A DNA stretch of 64,000 nucleotides from a virus. Positions 1 to 7,589 of the stretch are shown here, in pieces. The stretch lies in IMG/VR virus record IMGVR_UViG_3300045131_001276, positions 1 to 64,000 of that record. The stretch is one strand, 5' to 3'. Positions within the stretch are counted from its first letter, which is position 1; each line of letters opens with the position of its first letter. The notes under the pieces are model-generated. The model saw only the letters and a program-made list of their open reading frames with translations, ran no database searches and had not been told where the DNA came from. A program made the position numbers and the translations under genes.

Positions 1-1151
1 ACCATGCAGTGAGTTTTGATAATGCGGTGACTTATAAGGTGTTCAAGACTACTTGGCTCACAGTAGCCTACAACAACTCTGGCACATGGCAATACAACAA
101 CGCAGGCACGTTAACCAACGCATCCACGAATAGCTTGGCTGGCGCATTATCCCAATCAACTGCACAATCAGCTTACCAATGGACTAAGACTAACATCGAG
201 GCTATGACAGATGCGAACTGGAATGAGACAGGTGGTTATACAACCAGTGTCACTACGACATTAGATTGGGCGAAGGTGTTGGTGAGTGGGTATGACTACA
301 CTGGTGACGCTAATGGTGCAAACAATACAAGTGTAGCATACGCTACTCCAGTTATGACTGGCTTCACTTCGCCAAGTGGTGTAGTCGCTACAAGTGGAGA
401 CTACACCACTTGGTATGCCTGGAAAGTATTTGACCAAAATACAACTACAGATTGGTATGGCACTCACTCTGGCACTATTTGGCCCGCATGGATAAGTTAT
501 GATTTTGGGGTAGGAAAGCAGATTAACAAATTTAGATATTTTGGGGCTAATTTGTACAGTCCCATGGACTTTACGTTTGCAGGCTCAAATAATAACACGG
601 ATTGGACAACATTATATACTGGAACAAATGTAGCAGACCCAGGGAATGCTTGGACAAGTTACTTTACTTTCAGTAATTCAACAAGTTATAGATATTACCG
701 ATTCCACATTACGGCAAAATGGCAGAGTGCCTATGTTTCTATATATGAATTACACATGGTTGAACGTATAAAAACTGAGGCAGCCCCAACCTTCACCAAA
801 GCCACTATTAATTACGATACTGATGTAATTGCCCTAGACCTTCGTTCAAACTCATGGGAAGCCAGCGTAAACGACCCCACAGCAGCATATTGTGTGTTGG
901 CTGTTGAACCTGTTGATGCTATTACACCCAACACTGATCTGCTTGCATACGCATCAATAGACAATGGAGCGCATTACGAACAGATTACGCTAGAATCAAC
1001 ACCTTTCAGAGAGATAGGGGCACATGACTATATCAGGGGTGATTTGACGGGTATTACGGCTCGGACGGATAAGACTATACGAATTAAAGTTACTACAGCA
1101 AACAGCAAAGCCCTCAAACTACACGCATGGGCAATCGGGGTGAAATACTAA
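1..1151 (+). CDS. Tail fibre protein with discoidin (F5/8 type C)-like domain, 5' end missing
   Basis: The frame is open to the left edge, so this is the C-terminal part of a longer protein; a GTG at 9 is only the first internal start codon. Roughly residues 115-255 (counted from that GTG) look like a discoidin/F5-8C jelly-roll, a fold used in secreted and phage proteins to bind sugars: DYTTWYAWKVFDQNTTTDWY, then SYDFGVGKQINKFRYFG and YRYYRFHITAKW. The last ~120 residues form another beta-rich domain. The position before small virion and lysis genes, and the fact that the window's right edge ends inside a fibre gene on the same strand, fit a receptor-binding fibre tip. Fold assignment is by motif reading only. 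Confidence 0.7.
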   Translation, partial: HAVSFDNAVTYKVFKTTWLTVAYNNSGTWQYNNAGTLTNASTNSLAGALSQSTAQSAYQWTKTNIEAMTDANWNETGGYTTSVTTTLDWAKVLVSGYDYTGDANGANNTSVAYATPVMTGFTSPSGVVATSGDYTTWYAWKVFDQNTTTDWYGTHSGTIWPAWISYDFGVGKQINKFRYFGANLYSPMDFTFAGSNNNTDWTTLYTGTNVADPGNAWTSYFTFSNSTSYRYYRFHITAKWQSAYVSIYELHMVERIKTEAAPTFTKATINYDTDVIALDLRSNSWEASVNDPTAAYCVLAVEPVDAITPNTDLLAYASIDNGAHYEQITLESTPFREIGAHDYIRGDLTGITARTDKTIRIKVTTANSKALKLHAWAIGVKY

Positions 1152-1152
1152 C

Positions 1153-1302
1153 ATGGCGATAAAACTAACATTGGATAAAAATGATAAGATTAAAGCTAAA
1201 GATGCTAACAAGATAGACAAAGATGATAAGCTAACCATAAAAGATAGACTAGATGATATCGAGAAACGATTAGATAAATTAGAGAAAAAGGCCGCCAAGT
1301 AA
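1153..1302 (+). CDS. Small lysine-rich coiled-coil protein
   Basis: This is a 49-residue ORF whose ATG lies just after the stop of the fibre gene. The first half is rich in Lys and Asp; the second half (about residues 30-48, IEKRLDKLEKK) has the heptad spacing of a coiled coil. It resembles in style the 60-residue coiled-coil protein at 60260, also sited next to a fibre gene, so it may be a small structural or fibre-associated protein. I do not recognise a family. Confidence 0.6.
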   Translation: MAIKLTLDKNDKIKAKDANKIDKDDKLTIKDRLDDIEKRLDKLEKKAAK

Positions 1303-1389
1303 TTGATACCGCAAGTCCTTTTACTGGTAGGGGCAGGGCTGGTTTATCAATTAGCCTTAACGCTATGGGTGTTCCGTAAATGTTGGTGA
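1303..1389 (+). CDS. Possible tiny membrane peptide
   Basis: A 28-codon TTG-started ORF directly follows the previous stop. Its translation is one hydrophobic helix (VLLLVGAGLVYQLALTLWV) ending in FRKCW. No ribosome binding site is convincing apart from coupling to the upstream stop. It may be a real holin-like peptide or chance. Confidence 0.22.
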   Translation: MIPQVLLLVGAGLVYQLALTLWVFRKCW

Positions 1390-1482
1390 GCTGCTGGCGG
1401 GCGGCAATTGGAATAATGGGACGAATTGCGGCTCGCGTTCGCGGAATGCGAATAACTATCGCTGGAATACTGTTTTAACTTG
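1385..1482 (+). repeat. DGR template/variable-repeat-like fragment
   Basis: Read in the frame of the GAG at 1388, this stretch gives GGNWNNGTNCGSRSRNANN followed by YRWNT and a stop. That Asn-rich, AAT/AAC-codon pattern is the hallmark of template and variable repeats of diversity-generating retroelements, whose targets have a C-type-lectin/FGE-like C-terminus. The frame has a stop at 1358 and no start codon, so it is not a gene by itself. No reverse transcriptase is present in the window, and the copy stops where related sequences usually continue. It is best read as a remnant, or as a template repeat whose partner genes lie elsewhere. Confidence 0.5.
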
Positions 1483-1498
1483 AATAACAAGGCATGAA

Positions 1499-2218
1499 AT
1501 GATATTGTCACGACAACAGCACGAAAGCGAGGTTACAGTGATAATATCTAAGCTTGTTATGTATAGAGGCAAAGAGATTCCGGTTGAAAAATTGAAGCCA
1601 TCATCCTGTGTCAAGGTTGTTGTTGAGTGTCCTAGATGTAGACAGACAAGGCGTGTTCACTATCGCAGCCTAGTAAAAGCGGGACACCATATATGCCAGG
1701 CGTGCAAGATGAAGGAATTCACTAAGCCTGTTCCGGCGGGCACGAAGTTTGGTTTGCTAGAAGTAAGGTCTATTGGCAAGAAATCCGGGCATTCTCTGTG
1801 TTTGTGTGTTTGTGGCAACACAAAGGAAATTGCCAACCAAAACCTTTATGCAGGACAACAGAGCTGTGGATGTTTACGAACACACAACTTTGACAACGTA
1901 GACAGACCAAAAGGCGAGCAACACGGAATGTGGAAAGGCGGCGTATCTAGCGAACGAGAGCGAATAGCATCAACAAAAAAGTATAAAGATTGGAAACAGG
2001 CGATATTTGAGAGAGATGCTTTTGTTTGTGCCAAATGTGGTGACTCTGAGTCAAAACTTAACACACATCACATAGAAGACTTCAGGTCGAACACCACTAA
2101 ACGCATTGATCCCAACAACGGCATAACGCTATGCCAATCATGCCATTTAGCTTTTCATCGCAAATATGGCAGACAAAATACAACCAACGAACAACTTATG
2201 GAATTTCTTTTACAATAA
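1499..2218 (+). CDS. HNH homing endonuclease with zinc-binding modules
   Basis: A 239-residue protein in three parts. The N-terminal part holds a CPRC...CQAC zinc-ribbon-like motif (about residues 44-68). The middle is a recognition module common in phage homing endonucleases (GTKFGLLEVRSIG...CVCGN...SCGCL, about 80-128). The C-terminal HNH nuclease has CAKCG, THHIEDF, the Asn of DPNNGITLC and CQSCHLAFH. The gene sits alone between the DGR-like fragment and small virion genes, as expected of a mobile free-standing endonuclease. The ATG at 1499 gives the longest frame; a later Met at codon 21 is possible. Confidence 0.85.
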   Translation: MILSRQQHESEVTVIISKLVMYRGKEIPVEKLKPSSCVKVVVECPRCRQTRRVHYRSLVKAGHHICQACKMKEFTKPVPAGTKFGLLEVRSIGKKSGHSLCLCVCGNTKEIANQNLYAGQQSCGCLRTHNFDNVDRPKGEQHGMWKGGVSSERERIASTKKYKDWKQAIFERDAFVCAKCGDSESKLNTHHIEDFRSNTTKRIDPNNGITLCQSCHLAFHRKYGRQNTTNEQLMEFLLQ

Positions 2219-2249
2219 AACAACAAGTCTTTTGAAAGGAGATAACACA

Positions 2250-2473
2250 ATGCAGGGCGAACCCAAATGGTTTAATACCAGAGGACTGAGTTACGGGAAT
2301 ATAATGTTGATGGGTATTTGGCCTTTGTGGGTGTGGGAACGTGGAATAACGAAACATTTCACATCAATGATTACCGTGGCGTTAAACATGATATTCCAGC
2401 CGGAGCAGTAATCCTCGAAGGACCAATATCGCTAGAGTCCTTTACTAGAGCGCAGAAGCGGATTATCCCATAA
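2250..2473 (+). CDS. Small protein interrupted by an apparent -1 frameshift
   Basis: A strong AAAGGAG site precedes the ATG at 2250. That frame runs to a stop at 2411, but its second half translates to implausible Trp/Met-rich sequence. From about 2276 the -1 frame is open and reads like a globular protein (VDGYLAFVGVGTWNNETF ... ILEGPISLESFTRAQ), stopping at 2473 in a TAATG junction with the next gene. The likely product therefore starts in one frame and ends in the other. I see no canonical slippery heptamer, so a sequencing error or a true mutation is as likely as programmed frameshifting. No family recognised. Confidence 0.5.
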
Positions 2474-2760
2474 TGAATAGGTTATTGTTGGCAGTCATTT
2501 TGGTAATTCAATTAATCTCTTTGTTTGGAATTTACACAAGTTTAGAAGTTAACAAAGAAATTAACAAAGGATTAGCAGAGATTCCCAGTAAGATTGATAT
2601 GTTAGTTTCTGCTAGTGACAAAGAAATAAACATAGACATTCCTGAATGTCCGGGTTGCCCACCATGCAAGGACTATACGCCGGATTTCGATAAGTTACGC
2701 AAACAGCTTAAGTCTAATAATGCCCCAACAGGTTATTATTACTATGGGGGATGCCGATGA
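2473..2760 (+). CDS. Small membrane-anchored or secreted cysteine-rich protein
   Basis: 95 residues. An N-terminal hydrophobic helix (LLLAVILVIQLISLFGIY, residues 4-21) acts as signal anchor or signal peptide. A charged stretch follows, then a compact CPGCPPCKDY cysteine cluster around residue 58, a Tyr-rich YYYYGG tail and a final Cys. The start overlaps the upstream stop (TAATG). Its position between virion and lysis genes suggests an envelope-located accessory protein; a spanin role is possible but unsupported. Confidence 0.6.
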   Translation: MNRLLLAVILVIQLISLFGIYTSLEVNKEINKGLAEIPSKIDMLVSASDKEINIDIPECPGCPPCKDYTPDFDKLRKQLKSNNAPTGYYYYGGCR

Positions 2761-2951
2761 TACACAGTATTCATAGTTTTTTAGAGACATATTTATCCAG
2801 ACCCACCGTAGTCGCTATGGATTTGTTTATTTTGTCATTAGGTATAGCTGTGTTGATTGGGGTAGTGTTGTTGAAACGGCGTGTTAACGACCTAGCCATG
2901 TCTATTAAGATACTGGGGGATAGAATAATGAAGGGAAAAGACAATTCCTAA
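2757..2951 (+). CDS. Single-pass membrane protein
   Basis: About 64 residues with one strong transmembrane helix (FILSLGIAVLIGVVLLK, near the middle) followed by a basic, amphipathic tail. The ATG at 2757 is preceded by GGGGG at a good distance; an ATG two codons earlier (2751) is possible. It overlaps the preceding gene by a few bases. Part of the run of small membrane proteins 2473-3504. Confidence 0.5.
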   Translation: MIHSIHSFLETYLSRPTVVAMDLFILSLGIAVLIGVVLLKRRVNDLAMSIKILGDRIMKGKDNS

Positions 2952-3006
2952 TATCATAGAGACTACGGCTCTTGCAGGGTCTATTGGGTGGCCATTAACC
3001 GTCCTT

Positions 3007-3504
3007 GTGTTAATGGGGCTTGTTTTGGCAGGGATGTTGGTTAAATACATTTATTCGCTAGCACAAGATATACACGAAATGGCAGCGCAGGTTGCTAAGA
3101 TGGAAGCATCAGTATTACATGAGCGAGGAAATCCCATTGTACACCATCAAATGCTACATGAGATAGGTGAAGAACTAAGGGAACTACGCCAGGACGCAGA
3201 AGCCCATGCAACTAATGCAAGTAAACACTATGAGGATGTTATTAGGCTTAACTCACAGGAAACCTATGCTCACTGCAACATTGATAAGTGTCCTCATTTA
3301 ATCACTGTAATAGGTAATATTCGTAATGTAGGCGCATTGTTTGAACAGTTTAGTGTCAAGGCTGAGGAGTCACGTAACTCTACGGGTGCATCACTAAAAG
3401 ATATACAATCTCAAATGCAAGTGTTGGCCGCAGAAGTCTCAGCACAATCCAAACAAGTAGTCCAACTGTTAGGTGACGTATTGGTGGGGCGTAAACCCAA
3501 ATGA
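3007..3504 (+). CDS. Membrane-anchored coiled-coil protein
   Basis: 165 residues from the GTG at 3007. The N-terminus is a transmembrane helix (LMGLVLAGMLVKYIYSL); the rest is mostly helical with heptad-like spacing and a CNIDKCPHL motif near residue 95. The same frame is open back to 2932 and translates to SIGWPLTVLVLMGLVLAG, which completes the helix better. The true start may therefore be a rare ATT near 2944 with AAGGG upstream. The end overlaps the next gene by four bases. Function unknown. Confidence 0.55.
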   Translation: MLMGLVLAGMLVKYIYSLAQDIHEMAAQVAKMEASVLHERGNPIVHHQMLHEIGEELRELRQDAEAHATNASKHYEDVIRLNSQETYAHCNIDKCPHLITVIGNIRNVGALFEQFSVKAEESRNSTGASLKDIQSQMQVLAAEVSAQSKQVVQLLGDVLVGRKPK

Positions 3505-4331
3505 GCCTGTGTGAAACACTAAAATCTAGCGTTACTGACAGGCATGTTAACCTGTTTCAGGATATGCCATTAGGTTGCCTTGTAATAGATTTAGCTGGTG
3601 AGATAGTTGACGTTAACCCGAAAGCACTAGAAATACTAGGCAGTCCTTCGGCTGAGATAACCAAACAAATAAACATGCTCTCATTTCAGCCATTAGTAGA
3701 CCAAGGGGTAGCCGACATTGCCAGAAGGTCACTAGGTGGTGAACCCAAGATAATAGACGATATTCTATACACTTCAACATGGGGTAAGACTACAGCAATA
3801 AGGTTTACAGCAACACCAATATACGATGAACAGGGTTGTGTATGCCTATCTATGGTCATGATGGAAGATTTAACTGATTACAACACCTTAAAGTCTGAGT
3901 TAGAGCGCACAAATAAATTATTAAAAACAGTTATAGATTCAGTCCCGTCATTAATCTGGATGAAGGATGTTGATGGCAAGTATCTACACTGCAACAAGCC
4001 ATACGAGGATTTTTGTTCATTTGCCGGAAGTATTATAGGGAAAACAGACCAGGAAATATGGGGCGATGACACACAACAATATATAGATGCTGATAGACAA
4101 GCAATGGAGTGTGAATATCCAATAACAATAACAGAGCAGGTTCCGCATCCCATACTAGGCAATCGATGGTATCACACGACAAAGGTTGGGTTTTGTGATG
4201 ACTCTAAAAACGTAATAGGTTCAGTCGGTATTAGTTGTGACATTACCAGAAAACATGAACAAGACCAAATACTAGCCGAAGCTATTGAGACTCTCACCGC
4301 AAGCCTCAACGGGAACACCTATGTCAAATGA
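3501..4331 (+). CDS. Double PAS-domain sensor-like protein
   Basis: 276 residues. Two PAS units can be read: residues ~15-135 (FQDMPLGCLVIDLAGEIVDV and, later, CLSMVMMEDLTD, a PAC-like end) and ~140-255 (VIDSVPSLIWMKDVDGKYLH ... GSVGISCDITRKHEQ). No kinase, GGDEF, HTH or other output domain follows; the protein ends in a short helix and the tail NGNTYVK. PAS domains bind small ligands or haem/flavin, or mediate dimerisation; which applies here is not visible. It is translationally coupled to a second PAS protein with a similar tail. Confidence 0.8.
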   Translation: MSLCETLKSSVTDRHVNLFQDMPLGCLVIDLAGEIVDVNPKALEILGSPSAEITKQINMLSFQPLVDQGVADIARRSLGGEPKIIDDILYTSTWGKTTAIRFTATPIYDEQGCVCLSMVMMEDLTDYNTLKSELERTNKLLKTVIDSVPSLIWMKDVDGKYLHCNKPYEDFCSFAGSIIGKTDQEIWGDDTQQYIDADRQAMECEYPITITEQVPHPILGNRWYHTTKVGFCDDSKNVIGSVGISCDITRKHEQDQILAEAIETLTASLNGNTYVK

Positions 4332-5118
4332 TTTCATAAACTTTTTTAATTCATTAGAATTGCTGTTGTTTGTACTTTCTCCAGAGGGCGAAATAATCTA
4401 TTGCAACGATACAGCTTGTAACAGGTTGGGTTATAGTCGTGACGAACTCATAGGTATGCCTGTGACAGACATCCACCCGCCTGAACAAAGAATGTTCGCA
4501 GGTATGCTAATTAAAGATATGTTGGCTGGAACAATAGAAGTATGCCCTATCCCAGTTCAAACAAAAGAGGGTAAATTGATTCAGGTTGAGACTAGGGTAT
4601 CACTAGGGCAATGGAAGGGTAAGAAAGCCCTGTTTGGTGTTACTAAAGATGTTACTGAATTGGCACTAAGCAACGATAAATTTACCACCATTTTCCGATT
4701 TAATCCAATAGCACTGGCTATAACTCAAGTAGAAGATGGGAAAATTATAGAAGTGAATGATGCTTGGTGTGAACTTACTGGATACACAATAGAGGAAGCT
4801 ATTGGGAACACTGTTTATAATCTACACCTATATAGGTCTGACGAAGAAAGAGAGTTATTGATACATGAACTGGAGACAACAGGTGTTTTAGATAGTTATC
4901 ACATAATTATGGAAATGAAGGGTGGCAGACAGGTTGTAGGCCAGTTTAGCGCAGCTTCTATTATAATTAACAATACCGATTGTTGGATAACTGCGATGGT
5001 AGACGTTACAGACCAGATACGACTAGAGGAAGCTATAACAGCTTTTCGTGACACCGTAATCAGAGAGGCTAGAGACGGGATTGTTAAATCTTTAAGGGAA
5101 GGCACCTTTGTCAAGTGA
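4321..5118 (+). CDS. Second double PAS-domain protein
   Basis: 265 residues from the ATG at 4321, which overlaps the upstream stop. PAS 1 covers ~8-120 (LLLFVLSPEGEIIYCNDTAC, GYSRDELIG, VTKDVTELAL). PAS 2 covers ~125-235 (FRFNPIALAITQVEDGKIIE, WCELTGYTIEEAIGNTV, MVDVTDQIRLEE). It ends in a helix and the tail REGTFVK, matching NGNTYVK of its neighbour, which suggests duplication of the pair. Again no output domain. The two could form a heterodimeric sensor or act on a host PAS partner; that is inference. Confidence 0.8.
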   Translation: MSNDFINFFNSLELLLFVLSPEGEIIYCNDTACNRLGYSRDELIGMPVTDIHPPEQRMFAGMLIKDMLAGTIEVCPIPVQTKEGKLIQVETRVSLGQWKGKKALFGVTKDVTELALSNDKFTTIFRFNPIALAITQVEDGKIIEVNDAWCELTGYTIEEAIGNTVYNLHLYRSDEERELLIHELETTGVLDSYHIIMEMKGGRQVVGQFSAASIIINNTDCWITAMVDVTDQIRLEEAITAFRDTVIREARDGIVKSLREGTFVK

Positions 5119-5351
5119 CTACTGACAGGGCAGACCTTATATCGTTCTTTGAGAATATGGCTGACCACAATCTTCACGAATTATTCGAGATAATTCACGA
5201 GATTAAAAATGCTATTGAGTTTGAAACACCTAGTGAAAGGTTGACCTTTGAATGTTTCGCAGGAGTGTTATGGAGATATACCGCAGGGGCTACAATGGTT
5301 CGAGAAGGTAAGAACAGAGTGTTTTTAGAAGATATTGAAGATGAAGATTAA
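5115..5351 (+). CDS. Small protein coupled to the PAS genes
   Basis: 78 residues starting at a GTG inside the upstream stop (GTGA overlap). It is acidic, largely helical and ends in DIEDED. Translational coupling to the two PAS proteins suggests it works with them, but it has no domain I recognise. Confidence 0.55.
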   Translation: MTTDRADLISFFENMADHNLHELFEIIHEIKNAIEFETPSERLTFECFAGVLWRYTAGATMVREGKNRVFLEDIEDED

Positions 5352-5361
5352 CGAGGTAAAC

Positions 5362-5691
5362 ATGGAAGAAAAATGTAACTGCGAGAGCGTAGAAAAACAT
5401 CAGGAATATCATTTGATATGGGTGTGGGCGATAGTCACTGCTATTGTTGTGGGGATAAACTTTCTCAGTCAATGGATATTCCCAGACGAGGGGCCGGTCT
5501 TGTCCAGGGCATTAGTTCTAAACGTAGCTCCAGACATTGTGGCATCAACGATATTAATGACAGCCCTGGTTCTGTATGACAAAATTACACCAGGAAACAC
5601 TATCGCCTGTGCCGGACGTGAACCTCTCTCAGCATCAATACTGTTGGGATCTTTCGTTGTGGGCCTAGCAATAGTCATGGCATCAGTCTAA
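5362..5691 (+). CDS. Multi-pass membrane protein, holin candidate
   Basis: 109 residues from the ATG at 5362, chosen because CGAGG precedes it; an upstream ATG at 5335 lacks this. A Cys/His-containing N-terminus (KCNCESVEKHQEYH) is followed by three hydrophobic stretches: VWAIVTAIVVGINFLSQWIF, APDIVASTILMTALVLY and ILLGSFVVGLAIVMASV. It lies immediately upstream of a predicted cell-wall hydrolase with a TAATG overlap, the usual place for a holin. Holin function is inferred from context. Confidence 0.55.
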   Translation: MEEKCNCESVEKHQEYHLIWVWAIVTAIVVGINFLSQWIFPDEGPVLSRALVLNVAPDIVASTILMTALVLYDKITPGNTIACAGREPLSASILLGSFVVGLAIVMASV

Positions 5692-6236
5692 TGCGTAGGT
5701 TAGGCGTTACAGCCATAATCCTTGTGCTGTTCCCTGCGGTGTCGTTAGCATTGTCTCCAGAGTATACACTGTCGCTGAAGAGGGAGTTTAATTATCTGAT
5801 ATGGAAACATCCCAAGATTGTTTATACCTGGGGCGACACTCGTCCATACGAGGGCAAGGCTGATTGTTCAGGCTACATTTTTGGGGTCTATAAGAGAATT
5901 GGAATCCCCATATCACGAACAACTGCCCTTGAAATGAGACACGGGAAAGCTGGATGGCACGGGAACGACATTGAACTAGATGAAGCCGGAGAGATGGATT
6001 TCGTCTGGTGGACATGGAAAGACAAGCCGCAGCGTCCACACGGGCATATTGGCGTCTTAATCCTATCTCCAAAGTCCAAACTGTTAGAGGTAACTCATGC
6101 TTCATCCAGACAGAAACGTGTTGTGATTGAGCCATTGGACGGTGTTTTACTTAGAGACTTGTCCGCTACCCGCAGAATAACTATTGGAGACAAAAAGGAG
6201 CTAAAGCTTGGTCCCGGCGTGGTGAAGACGAAATGA
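5691..6236 (+). CDS. NlpC/P60-like peptidoglycan hydrolase (endolysin candidate)
   Basis: 181 residues. An N-terminal hydrophobic signal (VTAIILVLFPAVSLALS) suggests export or a signal-arrest-release form. The catalytic Cys of the NlpC/P60 family is visible in KADCSGYIFGVYKRIGIPIS (Cys59), and a His candidate lies in HGHIGVLILS (His119), with a further His at 136. Family members cleave peptide cross-links in peptidoglycan. Its position between two membrane proteins makes it the best lysis enzyme in the window. Divergent from textbook members, so confidence is moderate. Confidence 0.7.
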   Translation: MRRLGVTAIILVLFPAVSLALSPEYTLSLKREFNYLIWKHPKIVYTWGDTRPYEGKADCSGYIFGVYKRIGIPISRTTALEMRHGKAGWHGNDIELDEAGEMDFVWWTWKDKPQRPHGHIGVLILSPKSKLLEVTHASSRQKRVVIEPLDGVLLRDLSATRRITIGDKKELKLGPGVVKTK

Positions 6237-6475
6237 ACGGAATAAAATGCCCGCATTGTGGTGAAACAAACAAGGTGTATAAAAAATTGTCATGGTGTAG
6301 GACCGGGGACGACCTGATTGGAAACGGAGATTCGGGCATACAACGCAAACAGTTCATTAGCCGAAACACGAAATACATTTGTGACAAGTGTTTTCATTCG
6401 TTCATTAAAGTTACGAAACTGTATCCCAGAAACGAAAATATTGAAGGAGAGAATAATGTGGAGTATTCTGGTTAA
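6233..6475 (+). CDS. Small zinc-ribbon protein
   Basis: 80 residues; CPHCG near the N-terminus and CDKCF near residue 50 form a probable zinc ribbon. It starts within the hydrolase stop codon (ATGA overlap) and its end overlaps the next gene. Function unknown. Confidence 0.55.
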   Translation: MNGIKCPHCGETNKVYKKLSWCRTGDDLIGNGDSGIQRKQFISRNTKYICDKCFHSFIKVTKLYPRNENIEGENNVEYSG

Positions 6476-6767
6476 TCTATCTATACGGATATTGGCGTCA
6501 TATACCGGCAGCCCTTATGCCCAACAAATAGTGAGACAGGTTGTCGTAGACCTTGCTACAGAAGGAGCCAAAGCCGTCCCCGTAATCATAGATGCAGTAA
6601 AAGAAGCGGCGCAGGACGACAAACTCACAGGTAGAGGGAAGTTTGACTATGTTGCGAATAAGGTGGCCACAGAAACACAGGATGTCGGGAGGAGTGTAGC
6701 AAATTCTATGATAGACATGGTTTATCGGGCACTTAAGGCAGACCCTGCGGTTCCGGGTGTTCAGTAG
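6456..6767 (+). CDS. Small protein resembling LL-H-type holins
   Basis: 103 residues from the ATG at 6456, chosen for the GAAGGAGAG just upstream rather than longer starts inside the previous gene. A short hydrophobic N-terminus precedes a helical body (GRGKFDYVANKVATETQDV). The pattern 'helix, then Lys-x-x-Tyr-Val' recalls the LL-H holin family, but similarity is weak. Its end overlaps the convergent gene 6733-6918, so the two operons meet here. Confidence 0.5.
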   Translation: MWSILVNLSIRILASYTGSPYAQQIVRQVVVDLATEGAKAVPVIIDAVKEAAQDDKLTGRGKFDYVANKVATETQDVGRSVANSMIDMVYRALKADPAVPGVQ

Positions 6768-6918
6768 AATGGAGCGATTGTGAAACAATGCGGTTGGCCT
6801 CGTGTTTCTTGATTGCTTTATCCGCAATTATTTCGTCTAGTAGTGGGTAAGGTATCCCATACATTGTTAGTGTGTAGCTAATGTCTTTTAGTAGGTCTAA
6901 GTCAACTAATATTTTCAT
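6733..6918 (-). CDS. Small protein, last gene of the leftward operon
   Basis: 61 residues, coupled to the upstream gene by an ATGA overlap at 6915-6918. No family recognised. Its 3' end overlaps the convergent + strand gene by 35 bases; no terminator hairpin is obvious at this convergence. Confidence 0.45.
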   Translation of the reverse strand: MKILVDLDLLKDISYTLTMYGIPYPLLDEIIADKAIKKHEANRIVSQSLHSTEHPEPQGLP

Positions 6919-7133
6919 TTACTTCTCCCCACCCCATGTTTATCCATTACATCAATCCACCTGTTAGTTCGTTTTATAACATCCATGCACTTTGCTTCTG
7001 CCCGCCTTAAGCCATCTCTGACAAGTTCTACGTCTCCGTGTTTATCAATGTGTGGGTCAAGGAAATCAGCACCTGAACCATAGCACACATAATGCCCGTA
7101 AATATTGTTATTTACACTATCCTCTATTTTCAT
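6915..7133 (-). CDS. Small hypothetical protein
   Basis: 72 residues, mixed charge, with several His/Asp residues (GSGADFLDPHIDKHGDVEL). It overlaps both neighbours by a few bases, so it is clearly part of the leftward operon. No recognised domain. Confidence 0.5.
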   Translation of the reverse strand: MKIEDSVNNNIYGHYVCYGSGADFLDPHIDKHGDVELVRDGLRRAEAKCMDVIKRTNRWIDVMDKHGVGRSK

Positions 7134-7350
7134 TTTTCACCGCTCCCACTGTTTCTAGGTTCTCAATCAGTTCAGCTAATGTGTTTGCCTCAAACCCGTA
7201 GCCGCATAGGTCGCAAGTTCCTAGCCAATCAGCTTTTAAACGATAGGCATCGTGAAGGTAAGCTACATCGTCCCACTCACTAATCGTTAGTTCCCTGACG
7301 TTAGTAAGGTTCATTGTGTCGTTTTTGCATTTAGGGCAACTAAATATCAT
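7117..7350 (-). CDS. Zinc-ribbon protein, paralogue of the next two
   Basis: 77 residues from the ATG at 7350 (MIFSCPKCKND), preferred over the longer frame because it overlaps the upstream stop as its neighbours do. CPKC and CDLCGYGF form a zinc ribbon, followed by a helix (LAELIENLETVGAV). The layout matches the proteins at 7347 and 7586, so this is a tandem family of three. Confidence 0.6.
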   Translation of the reverse strand: MIFSCPKCKNDTMNLTNVRELTISEWDDVAYLHDAYRLKADWLGTCDLCGYGFEANTLAELIENLETVGAVKNENRG

Positions 7351-7589
7351 ACCAATACTCCGGCCTCTATCATAACTTTCTGGAGCATATCCAAGGAATC
7401 GTAGGCTGACCAATAAACACCACAATTAGCACAGGTAGCTACAAGAGAGATGCTACCACTATTATAAGTAAACATATTGAAATTAATCGCTTTGGGCAGG
7501 GTCTTCCTTTTGTTAGTTCCATGAAACCCTTTCTCATACATAGTCAATTCAAACTTATCTGAATCACAATGATTACACTTGAACTTCAT
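7347..7589 (-). CDS. Zinc-ribbon protein, tandem paralogue
   Basis: 80 residues beginning MKFKCNHCDSDKFELT, with a second Cys pair CANCG and a C-terminal helix ending VMIEAGVLV. The N- and C-terminal patterns match the upstream paralogue (MKFKCKCGGNEYKLT ... VMIKVGVLT). Such ribbons in phages usually contact host proteins or nucleic acid; the target is unknown. Confidence 0.6.
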   Translation of the reverse strand: MKFKCNHCDSDKFELTMYEKGFHGTNKRKTLPKAINFNMFTYNSGSISLVATCANCGVYWSAYDSLDMLQKVMIEAGVLV

